64,000 nt of DNA from Porphyra umbilicalis. Taxonomy: Eukaryota > Rhodophyta > Bangiophyceae > Bangiales > Bangiaceae. The position numbers were made by a program, and so were the translations under genes. The stretch spans positions 186,001-250,000 of the forward strand of contig KV918779.1 of the NCBI GenBank assembly GCA_002049455.2. Direction: 5' to 3'. Positions within the stretch are counted from its first letter, which is position 1. Each line of letters opens with the position of its first letter. Positions 43,488 to 55,640 of the stretch are shown one piece after another. The notes under the pieces were generated by a model that saw nothing but the letters and a program-made list of their open reading frames with translations, was not told the DNA's origin and did no database searches.

Positions 43488-46400
43488 TCAGTTTTTCTGT
43501 TTATCGTCATAGCGATGAAGGAAGTGGCAGGCCATCATGGCCCATGTTGTGGGATTTGTATGCCTTGCGTCTGCTGATAAAAGCACTTCGTACTCGTAAC
43601 ATGCACGTATGGCAGTAGCGTACCAACTGGTGTTGGTCCATTGTGGTATGACCACGGTTGCTTCCTCTGTGGTTGTCACCAAGCGTCGAAGGACTGAGTC
43701 CAAGTGTTGTACCGGAGGTACCAGAAACCCTTTGGGGAGCACTGATACAGAGGGATCGCTCCCGATCAGTGTCGCCTGCGCGGATTTCGGCCACACATAT
43801 GTGTACGGGCCGTAAACACGGTTCAGCCGAGGGAAATGCCGCAAGGCAAGTTGGGGATCATACGCAAAGTTGCGCGTCATGAACGGCAGAGTGGAATTGA
43901 GCTACGCGACAGGAATTACTTCCTTAATCAGGGCGGCTGTACTTGAATCTGTCCACGAGACATCAGCATGGAGATCTCCGTCCCCGGTAACATGGACATG
44001 TTGGATAGTGGGTATCCACGTGGAGTCCGTGACGATGTTGGCCACGGTTGTGAGCCCGGCCTGTCGGCGCCTTCGTCGCGTTGGCGTTTGCCACTCGTAC
44101 CCCGGTACATGCTTCTTCTTCTGTCGAAGGAAACGCACCACCAGGTGGCGGGGGAGGTTCTCCAGGGGTTCCCAGGTGTCGTCCTTCGACCCGTAGTCGA
44201 ACCAGCGCACCTTAGCGCTATAGCTGTCACCCGTCTGGCGTAAGCCTAGGAGTTTGTCGATCACATACTCATCGGCAGTTGCCGGGGGTGACTTGCGTTG
44301 GTCTAGACCATCTAGCGGGGGGTGTGGAACCGTGTCCGTCGTCGTTGGACGAGGAGCTGGGGTGACATGGTCACTGCTGACACGTTTTTTCTCGCCGTCA
44401 ATGTCAATGACAAATGTGGAGGCGTCCGCGTCTGCGTCAATGACCACGAAGGGTCCAATGGCTATGCTTTGCAGCTTGTTTTGCCGGTCGTGGTTGGTCG
44501 TGTATACGTAGTCGCCGATCTTGACGTCCGCATTGCGGGTTGCGACCCGATGGTCGAAGTTACGCTTGTAGCGTTGTTGCGTCTTACGCAAGGCCTCGAC
44601 TACGATGGGGATCTGCTTGCGCAGGCGGGCCATGAACTCGCGTTTGCGAGCTAGGGGTGACCCGTCCTTGAGCGTTCCCTTCTTCGAAAGCGGAATGCCC
44701 AGGGGCAAGTTGCGAACCGTGGTGTTTGGGATCCGCCTTGGGATTACGAGCTCAAATGGGGCGATGCCCGTCGACCGATGTGGTTGGCTATTATACGCCA
44801 TGGTGATTACCGGGAGTAACTTGTCCCATCGTGAGGGGTCATCAGCGACGTAGTGTCGCAGCTGAGTAGCCATGATACGGTTGTACCGTTCAACTTGCCC
44901 ATTAGTTTGGGGGTGATACGCCGTGGTGCGAGCCGTTTCAATGCCAAGCATTTTCATCACAGCGATGAAGAAGTTCGACATGAACTGGGGCCCTTGGTCC
45001 GACAGGATCCGGTCCGGTGGCCCGTAGGCTGACACCCACGCGTCGATGATGGCTGACGCCACGGACATGGCCGTGATTCGCCGCAAGGCGACGAACTTGG
45101 TGAGCTTGGCGAAGTGGTCGGTGATAACCAAGATGAAGCGGTTGCCCTTCTTGTAGGCCGGGATGGGCCCAAAGATGTCAACGGACAGCTCCGTGAGAGG
45201 CTCGGTAGTCTGGAACAGGGTCAAGGGCGTGGTGTGTCGCCGCAAGGCGAGGCGATTTTGCGCACACGTTGTGCATTTGGTGATGGTCGAATGAATATCT
45301 GTCACCATTGAAGGCCAGTAGTATGCCTTACGCATTGTGTAATACATCCGGTTCATACCAGGATGGGCGGCCATGGTTGCGTGGTGCTCGAGGGTCAACA
45401 CGCGTTCGCGTAGAGACTTTGGAAAAACCAGCTGATTGCCGTAAGGCGCACGGCGGTACAGAGCGTGATGCTCGTCGCGGCAGGAGGCCTTGGCCGTTCC
45501 GCGCTCCACGCGAGTGGACATCTCGACGCAGAAGTCGTCTACTTGTTGTGCTTCGACAACATCGTTGAACTCCACCGGTTCCGGTGTGTCGGTACCCGTG
45601 TACCTCCCCGTTCTTAAGCCGTTGGCCGTCTCGGCCAATGCCAGACAAGGTATATCATCATGGATATCTTCTTGCGGCGCCACCGTAGAGGCGCGCGACA
45701 GGAAGTCGGGCAAGTGGTGCGATGCACCTGGTTTATAAACCATATCGAATGTGTTTTCGGATAGGTGAAGTCGCCATCGCATCAAGCGTCCGCTTGAGTC
45801 GGTCGTGCTGTAGATCCAGCTAAGTGCTTGGTGATCCGTTCGGATGAGGAACCGTTGCCCATCGAGGAAGTGCCTCAACTTGAGGACAGCCCACACGACG
45901 CCGAGGCATTCTCGCTCCGTGGTGGAGTAGTGTTTCTCTGCAGCAGTGAGTCCTCAGCTCCAATATCTGACAGGATGAAGCAGCTCGCCCGGTTCCTCCT
46001 GGAGGAGGGTGCAACCAGCTTGGTCGGCGCATGCGTCATCGTCAACGACGAGCTTCCGATTGGCCTTCGGCAAGGCAAGTACCGGTGGGCACAATAGTGC
46101 GTTTGGAAGGTCTTCGAATGCGGCGATAGCCACGTCCATTGGTGGTGGTAGATCCGGTGAAATCTCGGCCCTAGTCAGGGCGTTCAGGGGCTTTGCTCGT
46201 TTGGCAAAGTCTTTGACAAACCGTCGATGGACGTTGCAAATGCCCAAGAAGCTCTTCAGCTGGGTCTTTGTAGTTGGGAACTTGGAATGCTTCAGAGCAT
46301 CCACGTTCTTGTTGTGCACGTGCAGTTGCCCGGGGCGGACAATGTGTCCTATTTTCTCGACCTCATCGGAGAATTACGTGCACTTTTCCAAGTTTAGGAT

Positions 46401-47961
46401 AACCCCGGCTTCGCGGAGACGGTGAAGAACCGTGTCAACATCTTTGACATGTTGTTCGCGTTTGCGGAGAAGATGATGACATCGTCTAAGTAGACAAGGC
46501 ATATCTGCCACTTCAAGCCCGAGAGGATAATGTCCAACGCGCGCTGAAAGGTAGCGGGCGCGCTCGTCAAGCCGAAAGGCATGGATAACCAGTGGTATAT
46601 AACACAATGCGTTGTGAACGCTGCCTTCTCTTGGTCTTCCTTGCGTGAGGGTACTTGCCAGTACCCCGCGGTGCAGTCGAGAGACGTGAACACCTGGGCA
46701 TCTCCCAAGGAATCGAGGCAGTCCTCTATCCGAGGCAAGGGATAAGCATCCTTCTTGGTGATGTTGTTTAACCGACGATAGTCGACACAGAATCGGGCTT
46801 TGCCGTTCTTCTTTGGTACAATTACCACGGGGCTTGCCCAAGCACTATGGCTAGGGGCAATGACGTTGAGCTTCAACATCTTGTTGATCTGATCAGCGAT
46901 GATCTGCCGTTTGAACGGCCCGGTCCGGTAGGGTTGGGACCGTATGGGCAGAGCGTCGGGAGGAGTGACGATGGCGTGCTCCGTAGCACGAATGACGCCA
47001 AGGGTTCCATCCCACATAGACGAATGCGTCTTAAACATGTCACGAATCTGCTTGTGCAGGTACTCAGGTGCCTCACTGAGGTCGAGGGCCTCGAGTGGGT
47101 CACGACTCGCGTCGTCCGATGAGTTATCGGTTCCATCCTTTGGATTGTTGTCATTCAGGACAGCGGAAAGCATCGGCCCTTCGTAGGGTTCTGCGAACCC
47201 CAAGGTTGCGTTCTTGTGAACAATGACTTGGTCCTTGCCGTAGTTGCATAACTTGACCAAGAATGGTTCGTCCGGTTTGACGATGGCGATGCCACGGGCG
47301 ACTGCCATGGACTTGTGTCGGCACAACCGAATGTTCGGTGTGATCGTCACCATGCCCGGGGTGTCGCACGTGGCCATGATCCACTCCTCCTTGTGTCCGT
47401 TGACACGCACCTGTTTGCAGGCTCGAACCCGAGCGGGTCTATCTTGCCAGTGGCGGTCCCACGCGCTGTCTTTAAGACAAGCTAAAATCGGCGTTGGCCG
47501 AGGCAGTTCCTCCGTGCAGCGCACGGGCTCTTGCCAGACGATCTTGCGCAAGCGCGGCAAGATGCCCTCGATGTTTTGTTCAATGAACTCGGTGCCAAGA
47601 ATGCACGGGACTGAAAAGTTGTGGGAAACGAGGAATTGGTCAAATAGACGCACACCTCCGGTGTCTACATACAGATGTATGGCATACTTCGTCACGAGAC
47701 GGTTGTTGTTTGCATCTCGGATGCGCGGAAGCGTGGTCAACTCTTCGGCGTAAGCCATCCAGTTCGCAGGGAGAACACTAGTTCGCACTATGTTCACCCC
47801 GGCGCCCGTGTCAAGGACAGGGCGGCAACTTCGCATTACGCGCAGGCATGGGCCTAACGTGGCTGCGATCTCGTAGTGCCGTAAGGCACGGCGCAGCAAC
47901 CTTGTTACCGTACGCTTTCGCGTTCCGCCGGGCAACCCCGAGTCGGGCACCCGGCCTAGAC
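43488..47961 (-). pseudogene. pol: pol of element 2: protease, RT, RNase H, integrase, chromodomain, extension
   Basis: Same domain order as element 1: protease (near 47808), RT (about 46930-46330), RNase H (about 46040-45710), integrase (about 45380-44450, with YHPQTNGQVERYNR), chromodomain (about 44270-44120), then the DIRS-like extension to 43488. Several breaks; a fossil. Confidence 0.9.
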
Positions 47962-47968
47962 GTTTTTC
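47927..47968 (-). promoter_or_regulatory. Conserved -1 frameshift signal, element 2
   Basis: Slippery GAAAAAC (47968-47962), 6 nt spacer including the gag stop, then hairpin arms GCCGGG (47955-47950) and CCCGGC (47932-47927). Identical in design to element 1 despite substitutions nearby. Confidence 0.7.
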
Positions 47969-49602
47969 CAGTCGTCCACGGCGTCGGCCGGATGATCGAT
48001 CTCGTATTCTTCGACGTTACCGTCGGCAACGGCATGAACGCCGATAGGCGGTTGGCGACGCTCGCGAGGGCGATAAGGCTCGCCACACTGTGCGGCGAAG
48101 TGCCCCGGTTTGTTAAAGTTGTAACAGATGTCAGCCCTATTGGCTTGAGGGGCGGCGGCCCGAGGGGGCGGCGGAGTACGAACCGGTGTGAATGGTCGTT
48201 CCGTCGGCGTCCGCTGGTCTTGTGTCGCGTGAGCGACTTTGATCGCCATTGGGCGGGTAATCTTGAGTTGCGAACGCAACTTGTTAGTGCCGTCCCAGTA
48301 CATCTGGGCGGTGGCGACCGTCTCGGACAGGGTTCGGTCGGGGAACTGGTCGTTCAGGACCCAGACGTGCGCTTGCACAAGGTCCGAAAGACCAGTGATG
48401 AAGACGTCCTTAACGTCTTGGATGTCGAACAAACCGTTCGGGAGGTCGCGTTGTGCTTCCACGCGATGACCAAAGGCCGTGGGCGCCTCGTTGTCTTGTT
48501 GCTTCATCGTAATGATGTCTTGATAGGCGTTAGCCATAGTCGCGTGCGTCGCATACTTCGAAAGAAGCCAGTTGACGGCATCTCCGTATGTACAGATGGC
48601 ATAACGCTTACGTCCAATAGTGCTGTTAGGCGCGCCGGAGAAGGCCATCTTGGCCTTTCCGGCTAGTCGAAAGACCATAAGCGGAAGGGCTTGACCGTGC
48701 GTCAGCCCAGCCGCGTCGCACGCGCGGCGAAAGGTCGGCAAGAACGTGAAGATACCCAAGGGCAGGGCTCCCGTGAATGGCTGTTGCCCATGGAACGCTT
48801 CGTCTAGACGTTTGTTAAGACGATGCGACCGTTGTGCCTCCTTAGACGTATACGTCAGTTGACGGCGGATCAGGAGGTACGTCCTGTAGTTCAGGAGTGT
48901 CTGAAAGCGGCTATTAGCCGGGCGGATCACTTTGATCCTATCGGCTTTTTCAAGTCGCTCCTTCCGTTTGGTGGGGGGCGCGGGGCGCTTGCGCGCGGCC
49001 GCGTCCAAATCGCTCGGGCTGTCGCTCGGTGAGGACCCACTTGGGGGCGACGGCGGGCCTGGAGGCCCGTGGCCATCGTCCGAAGAGGACGTGTCCGTCG
49101 CGTTGGGGTTGTCGTCGTCTGACGACGTCGGGCTTGACCCAGAGGCGGAATCGTCGGAATATGAGGAAGGCGCGGCGTTAGCCGGATCGTCCTTGCGGAC
49201 GGACTGGTCCTTAGTCACCTTGCTCGTCTTCTTGACATTCTTGGTCTTGTCGCTCGACTGGCGGCGAGACTTAGCCACACGGCGTTGCTCCTCTTGGGAG
49301 TCGACCTTGCGCAGGGCCTTGACGTCGTCAACCAACTTGTTATTGGCTTGCGCCAGAGACTCGTTAGTCTGTTCTTGGGCCATTAGGCGTCGCTGAAGTG
49401 CTTCAACGGCCGCCTTCAGGCTCTCCACCACCTGCATCTGCCCAGAGGTGGCTTGATCCGCAGGGATTGGAGGGGTTGGAGCACCGTCCGTTGGGGCGTC
49501 GGAGGCGGCAGGAGTGCCTTGTCCCCCGCCCGGCGGCCGGTAGCCAGCTGGCAGCTTGCCGTCTCTGGCTCGCGGAGTGCCGCCGGTACCACCAGTAGAC
49601 AT
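47956..49602 (-). pseudogene. gag: gag of element 2
   Basis: Homologue of element 1 gag, from MSTGGTGG to the frameshift site: Gly/Pro-rich N-terminus, heptad-like segment, Ser/Asp-rich linker, capsid-like region, and zinc-knuckle region near the end. Treated as a fossil. Confidence 0.85.
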
Positions 49603-49810
49603 ACTAGGACCCGAACAAAGTGTTCCGACTTGGCTCACGCCCTGCGCGCCAACGTCAGAGATCTCAACCGTGATGCCCTCGGCACCACGCCCACCAGTCG
49701 ATGGCTCACGCGCCGCGCGCCAAGCGACCGTATCGACACCGTCACTATGCCACGAGGCAATGAGAAAGTTCTCGGGGACACCGTGCTGCGAGGCACGATG
49801 AAGGCGAGGG

Positions 49811-49830
49811 TATCCCCTTCTGCTCCACCA
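49811..49830 (-). other. Primer binding site of element 2
   Basis: TGGTGGAGCAGAAGGGGATA on the minus strand, two bases inside the 5' LTR. Same tRNA-like CCA end as element 1 with one substitution. Confidence 0.78.
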
Positions 49831-49832
49831 AA

Positions 49833-50228
49833 TGTGGTATTTATAACGTTAGTTCAATTACCAGTGTACTGAGACCGACCGTAGCAAAACGATAAAGCGA
49901 GTTCTATCGCCGTCGCTCCGAGGAAGAAAGACGTTCTGTTTAAGAGCATCCGATGGGGAGCCGGGTGGCGCCCACGACGGCGACCCCGGACCCACGGTGA
50001 TTTAAAACAAACGAGGGCATCGGTCGATCGACCGTCCGATCACAAGCGATCGTAATGAGTGCCGGCAGACAGATAAGACAGGCAAGCAAACAAACAATAA
50101 AAAATAAACAATGCGGAAGTAACCCCCCGAAGGGCGTGCCACAAGCCGAGTCACACAAATCCGTGGATTTGGCCAGTCAAGGGGGCTACTCGTGGCCAAT
50201 TGCCAATTGGGAGCAGAGATATGCTACA
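49833..50228 (-). repeat. LTR of element 2 (5' LTR in gag-pol sense)
   Basis: 396 bp, TG...CA ends, followed by ATGGG (50229-50233), the right target duplication. Confidence 0.95.
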
Positions 50229-50233
50229 ATGGG

Positions 50234-51250
50234 GATGCCGCCGCCAATAGGCTCGCCGCCGCCGCCACAGCGGCAACCAAATCAGCTGGGAGCCCGTCAA
50301 TAGAAAAAGAAGGGAAACGAAAAGGCAGACAGATATAAAATAGTACAGAGGAAATCTGACAGTCTCTCGGACGTGTCAATGACCATGTGTGGATGATGTG
50401 CCACACTCCATGCGTGGATTTCCGGGCAGCAGGATGTCAAAAGTTGCTAGCACACGTCCGCTGTGCTGTTCAAAGGGTCACTGGGCGTCAAGCGGCAAGG
50501 CCTCGCCGAGGCATACATCACAACAACAAAGTAAAGCACGTTTCTTTGTCAACGTCTGCGCCTGTACGCTTGCTCCGAGACATAGTGTAAGAGGAGGGAG
50601 ATGGTGGTCACGCGTGTTGTCAAAGTCGATGTGGTCGGGTCAGTACAAGAAAGCAACACAGCAACAGAGTGGTGCAACAGGGCCGTGAGGCGAGCGAGGA
50701 CGTGCACGATAACTGGAACAGGCAGTCAATACGATGGCAGAGGGAGCGCAGGCGGCACGACGACACTGAGCCCGGTGTGCCGCGTTGGGACGTCCTAGCC
50801 GGACGCACGCAGATGTGTTCCGGAACCTGCAGGCTGTGACCACGGTACCCACAGCACGGACAGTACCCCCCCCTGAAGACATTGTGGAAAGACACCCCTT
50901 TCAGAGCAGCAGGAAGGCGATGGTGGCGGAAGCGTGCGCCCCGCTGAGGCCCTGTGTGTACCCGCCCCCTTCAGAGGCCCTATTCTGTGCCTTCCCCCCC
51001 CAGAGAGGTCCAAGGACGAGCCTCCCCCCCCCCCATGGAGTCTCCACGGGCGGGTTCGGATCGATAATGTACCTTTTACTGCGATTCCAAGATTCTAGGG
51101 CGAAGAGGCCGCTCGCTATGGGATCAAGCGAGATCGACGGCGGCTGCTGGAGACCGTAGATAATCCCAAAGACCGCACCCCCAATATAAATTTGAGCGGC
51201 TTACAATAACACGTGGAACTAAAACTTAACAATAACAGCGCCTGTGACCC
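50234..51250. other. Stretch without a recognised gene
   Basis: The first 170 bp are the other side of the target of element 2 (minus strand reads IDGLPADLVAAVAAAASLL). The remainder has only short frames without motifs. Confidence 0.4.
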
Positions 51251-51254
51251 CTCT

Positions 51255-53964
51255 CTACTGATCATTAGAAAATAGCTCCCGACGAAACAGAATAAAGTGC
51301 ACCCCTTTGCTCTCCATCGTGCCGACCATGTCGGCCAGAGCCCCAACAGGCGCATAGTAGCGCGTCCCCCCGAAGCCCGAGATGCATTCAATCCCGAACT
51401 TGGTCGAAGTGTACCCGTAGCGGCCAGGTCGGTCGTCAGCCGACTTGACACGCTCCACATACGCAAACGCCATTGGTCGCCCATCAATATATACGACAGC
51501 GTCGTGCAAGACCGTCGCAGAGGTGGAGACGGGGCGCTGCTTCGAGGAGCCGCCGCGACCGCGCATCAGTTCGGCGGAGCTGAGTCGCACGAGGTTGCAC
51601 GCCGTTGGCGCTTTTACCAACCCGATCTAGAAGGCTTGGAGACCGCACTTCCACCGGAAGACAACCTAATGCGGTAGTACTTCATGGCGAGGGCATCATC
51701 CGGCACCTTGCCCTCCTCTTCTTGCAAAAGCACAGACCGCATTTCGATCTATTTGGCACCATCGAGGTAGGCGGACGCGCTCCTTGGCGGAATTAGGACG
51801 CAATCTGGACGGATAGCCTCATGTGGCTTTAGGCTGCGGCGGGGAAGCTCGGACGGCTTTGGGCCGTGGCCTGTTCCCTCAGCCCATTCTTGAGGTAGAT
51901 ACTGCCGACCAAGAGAAGAGATAATTTCGGCCTTACTCTGCCGCGTGATGCTCTCCTCGAGGGATGCATGCGGCCTTGAATGAGATCGGATTAGCTTTCC
52001 AAGCGTCCCAAAGTTTCGGTCCATCTAACACTGCCAACAGAACCAAGCCGGCCCGCACGCCCGGAGAAAAGAAACGACGTCCAGAAGTGCTGAAAAAGTG
52101 GACAGACATAGCGGTCGCCGGTCGACTGAGCCACGGTAGATCATTGCGTAGTAGTTTCCGACGAAATACTTGAGGTCGTTGTCAGTCAACTTGATCTCAG
52201 CCTCCGATACGCCCCTTGGACGAAATAGGAGACGACTGGCCCGACTCAGCGCCATGAAAATGTCATAAGACTCGCCAGGGATGCGGCCGGCGAAGCGGAC
52301 TTCCCCAGCGCACAGATGAAAAGCATCCAGTCGACTGCCGTAAGTGAATTGTGGTGCTCGTCGATATTTCGTAAGGACCTGGGTAGTGCGCGCGGCACGG
52401 TCCGCCGTGCGCTGCGCAGCTCCCGCCCCACCAGTGCGACAGGGGCCTTTGGCATGATGTTGTCGTCGTCTCTGTACCAGTTTCAAGCCTGCCAACAGCT
52501 TCCACAGGTGTGAAACGACGTTCAAAAGCACCAGGTGCATCGTGTTGTACTGCGCTGCAGTGGGTCTCATGTCCCACGAGTCCGTGAGATTGGGGTTCGC
52601 CAAGCGTATGGCGGGATTTGGCGCGAAGAAGAGAGAGCTGCCCTCGATTCCACTCTTCTGCTGGAGACTCGTATGGTACGCCACGGACCTGCTCTCCGCG
52701 CGTGCGTTTTCGACAGCCGACGAATCTGCTGCAAAACTTGCTGCCGTCCGAAGAGGAGCCATGTAGTTACGCACAGAAAATAGTTTCTTGTTAACCCTAC
52801 CCGGAGTTGGGTAGTTGCGCGGATAGTAAATTTGGCTGCTTGCCGCAAAGTACAAGCCCTCAAAATTTCAAAGCCGGCCGTAGACGTAGCTGTTAACGCC
52901 CTTAGCACCTTAAAGCTTGTCCCCTCCTGGTTGATCCGTCGTGAAGTTCAGCACACCCGCTTTCAGAACCTGAGGCGTCCGCGAAGTAGGGACTATGATT
53001 CCAGGAGTCCCCTTTGCCAGTTCGTTTAACTCTTCGGCAATTGGGTGCAGGAAGAACTCAAGGTCGACAGGCTGTCTTGGTCCCGGAGCTACTGCGAGCA
53101 ACAGCTGATACTTATCCCGTGTTCGCTGGTCGGGGTTCACACTGGGCGGTGTGACGACGATAGGTCAGCCTTCATATCCGTTCTGCGGCCAAAACTGGAA
53201 GCCATCCGTGCTCCAGTTCAGAGGCACGAAACGTCCATCTGGGAGACCTCGGTCGCAAAAGAAGCACAATTTATAGCCATTAAAGTAGTCGTGGACGCCA
53301 TCCACGTCTTCGTCCGCGGCCTGATAGGCGGCCGCCATGTTGTCTAGCATGGATCTCCCAATAATTGGGTCGCCGAGAAAGTGGGCCAGCCACGACGACA
53401 GAGACCAGTAGGTTATCTGTTTTGCCGGTTCTCCGCCGGCTTTAGTCGCGGTGCGCCGCAGGCGTCGCATCCCTTCTGCTGCGCGCGGAGGTGGGTGTAC
53501 GCCAAACACCCATTCACGCAGCGATCGACCTTGTGGGTTTCCAAGTTTACGCTTGCCACGATGAAGCGCTCCACTGGGTAGGGAGTGCGGTACTTGGCAG
53601 CGCAGGTGATCAAAGAAAGTAGATCTGCGACCGCCGCTTGCGTTCAGTCATATTGAACCGTCAACGAATAGAGCGCCCAATCGGCTCGGCTGTCTGTAAA
53701 GTGGCCGACAGGGAGCCAGAGTTCGTTCGTTCCAGAAAACGGCTGGTAGATCGGCGAAAGAGGCAGCCCACTGTCAGCTTCTGGCTGTGCTTCAACCAAG
53801 AAAAACGATGGTAGAATGTTTTCTGGATCTCTCGGGTCTTCGTCCGTGCTTCGCGCACTGGATGCGAAGCTTGACTCTGGCGTATCTTCCGCGTCGTATC
53901 GGCGGCCGTTGCTGGTGAGGCCTGATCCCCGGCCACCGCCGGCCTCCCCTCTTGGTGCCATCAC
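51255..53964 (-). pseudogene. Plavaka/Tnp2-type (CACTA superfamily) transposase, decayed
   Basis: Minus-strand series of frames following a Plavaka-like transposase end to end. 53964-53644: N-terminus with YQPFSGTNELWL. 53613-53413: zinc-binding CVNGCLAY and CDACGAPR. 53509-53165: LGDPIIGRSMLDNM, HDYFNG, LNWSTDGFQFWPQNGYEG. 53140-52910: APGPRQPVDLEFFLHPIAEELNEL. 52855-52025: GIEGSSLFF, NTMHLVLLNVVSHLWKLLAGL, LKYFVGNYYAMIY, GPAWFCW. 52024-51749: MDRNFGTLGKLIRSHSRPHASL. 51620-51255: C-terminal domain ending FILFRREL. Between 52855-52025 and 52024-51749 one in-frame TAG interrupts continuous similarity; the other changes of frame are indels or unrecognised introns. About 800 residues can be traced. 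CACTA-type ends and a target duplication were not found. Confidence 0.82.
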
Positions 53965-54789
53965 CAGGGCCTGACCACCCGATGGGCCCCCTCTCTCGTC
54001 GGGAGGTTGTTCATTCGCTGGCTCGCCGCCGCCTCCACCATAGACGGTGCGCCGCCTTTTCTCTGGCTAGTTGTGCAGGTCATACGTCGACCTGGACACT
54101 GGCCGAGGGCCACGATGGCCGCCGTCCGTGCAGGCATAGCCGTCGCGAAAAGACAGCCCGGCTCTGCCTGGTGTCGCCATGGTCTGCAAGTCCAGGGCAG
54201 ATGAGAAGGGGGGGAAGAGGAAGCGGCCGGAAACGGGTGCCCTCGGTGGGGCGCTTGTGTTGATGACTGAGATCACAAGCCATCGAGAAGTCATTGAGAG
54301 GTTTTTTTATGCGTAGTTTGTTGAGCCGCTGTCCAATCAAATGGCAAGATGGCACACCCGCAAGTGGAAGGTACTGGAGGCTTCGATTGCATTCCGGACC
54401 ATTTCACTGCATTGTCATCTGATCGCCCATGAGCCGCAGATTTCCCTCCAGCTTACAACGAGTGTCACGCGATGCATTGCTGTTTCTGGAACCCTGCACC
54501 CGCCTTAAATCCCCCCCCTGTTCCGGCCCCGCCACACGCGACGGCCTCGGCAGGGACGAAGAGCCCCCTCGGACAGGTCTGGGAGCTGGGAGACAACTTC
54601 ACATTGCCCAAAGTCCTGGAGCCGGAGGTTGCACCACCTGGCCCAGAATCTGTTGGGGCGCCGCTTGTGGTGCACGAGAAGGCGTCTCTGAGAGGATCAA
54701 CCAGGGAAATTTGGCGACCCGCCTCATCTGGTGCCCTAAAGGCGCGGGTAGACCGCTCCCAGGCCCCCCGCGGGGTGCCCACCCCCTCG
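53965..54789. other. Stretch upstream of the Plavaka-like gene, no gene
   Basis: Probably the 5' flank of the transposase gene. The frame at 54472-54834 (plus) is Pro-rich without motifs and runs into the LTR-element leader, so I do not call it. Confidence 0.4.
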
Positions 54790-55640
54790 TCACCACGGGA
54801 CCGCGTCATAGCTTTCGCCTTGTCGCCGGGGTAGCAAAACCCCGACGAAGCTGGCGCCACACGGAAGCGACGATGGTACCCCAGCACGTGCTGCTCGACG
54901 CGCCGCCTCGAAAACGGGTCTTAACCCTGGCCCCCGCACCCGCCCCCGCACCCACGTAAACACACGCGTGGAACCGCCTGCGCGGGTATGCCTACGCGTA
55001 AGCGTCGATCTGACCCGCAGCGCAAGCTGCCCGCCACGCACGCACGCGCGCGCGTGATCGGACGGTCACGGCCGACGCCGGCGAACCGCCACCCCTCCCC
55101 AATCGGGACGGATCGGCGCCCCTTCACGACTTCCGCCGCCCGGGCGGTTACGCCCGCGCGGGCCCGTAAGAGTCCGCGATCGCCCAGTCGGGTGTCACCA
55201 TCCTCGGATCTCACCGGGACGGTTCGAATCTCGCGTTGGAGGTATGTAGCATATCGTCGCCCGCAATTGGCAAATTGCCACCGGCAGCCCCCTTGACTGG
55301 CCAAAGCCCACGTACTGTGCGAGTTGGCCTGTGGCACGCCCTTTGGGGGGTTCCTTCCGCATTATTCATTTGTTATTGTTTGTTTACTTGCCTGTCTTAT
55401 CTGTCTGCCGGCACGCACTGCGATCGCTTGTGATCGGACGGTCGATCGACCGGTGCCCTCGTTTATATTAAAGCACCATGGGTCCGGGGTCGCCGTCGTG
55501 GGCACCACCCGGCTCCCCATCGGATGCCCTGCAACAATAAGTCTTTCTTTCTCGCCGCGACGGCGATAGAACTCGCTTGATTGCTTGGCCACGGTTGGTC
55601 TGAATACACATGTATTTGATCCAGCGTCATGAATACCACT
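54790..55640 (+). mobile_element. Fragment of the element 1/2 family: leader plus one LTR, opposite orientation
   Basis: 55245-55640 is an LTR (about 396 bp) inverted relative to elements 1 and 2, beginning TGTAGCATATC and ending AATACCAC. 54790-55244 is the adjacent leader, recognisable by the GTAAGAGTCC/CGATCGCCCA region and the CGACGAAG string. The rest of the element is missing, so no duplication can be tested. It is more diverged from elements 1 and 2 than they are from each other. An old truncated copy. Confidence 0.85.

Larger units (their letters stand above)
39960..50228 (-). mobile_element. Ty3/gypsy element 2, full length, older copy of the element 1 family
   Basis: 10,269 bp with 396 bp LTRs and a perfect 5 bp duplication ATGGG. 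The two LTRs differ at about 16 positions (about 4%), so it inserted well before element 1 (about 0.25%). Same order as element 1: on the minus strand PBS, gag, pol with chromodomain and extension; on the plus strand the opposite-strand ORF. It looks complete in layout but broken, with about six or more breaks over gag-pol and the opposite-strand ORF. Confidence 0.95.
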
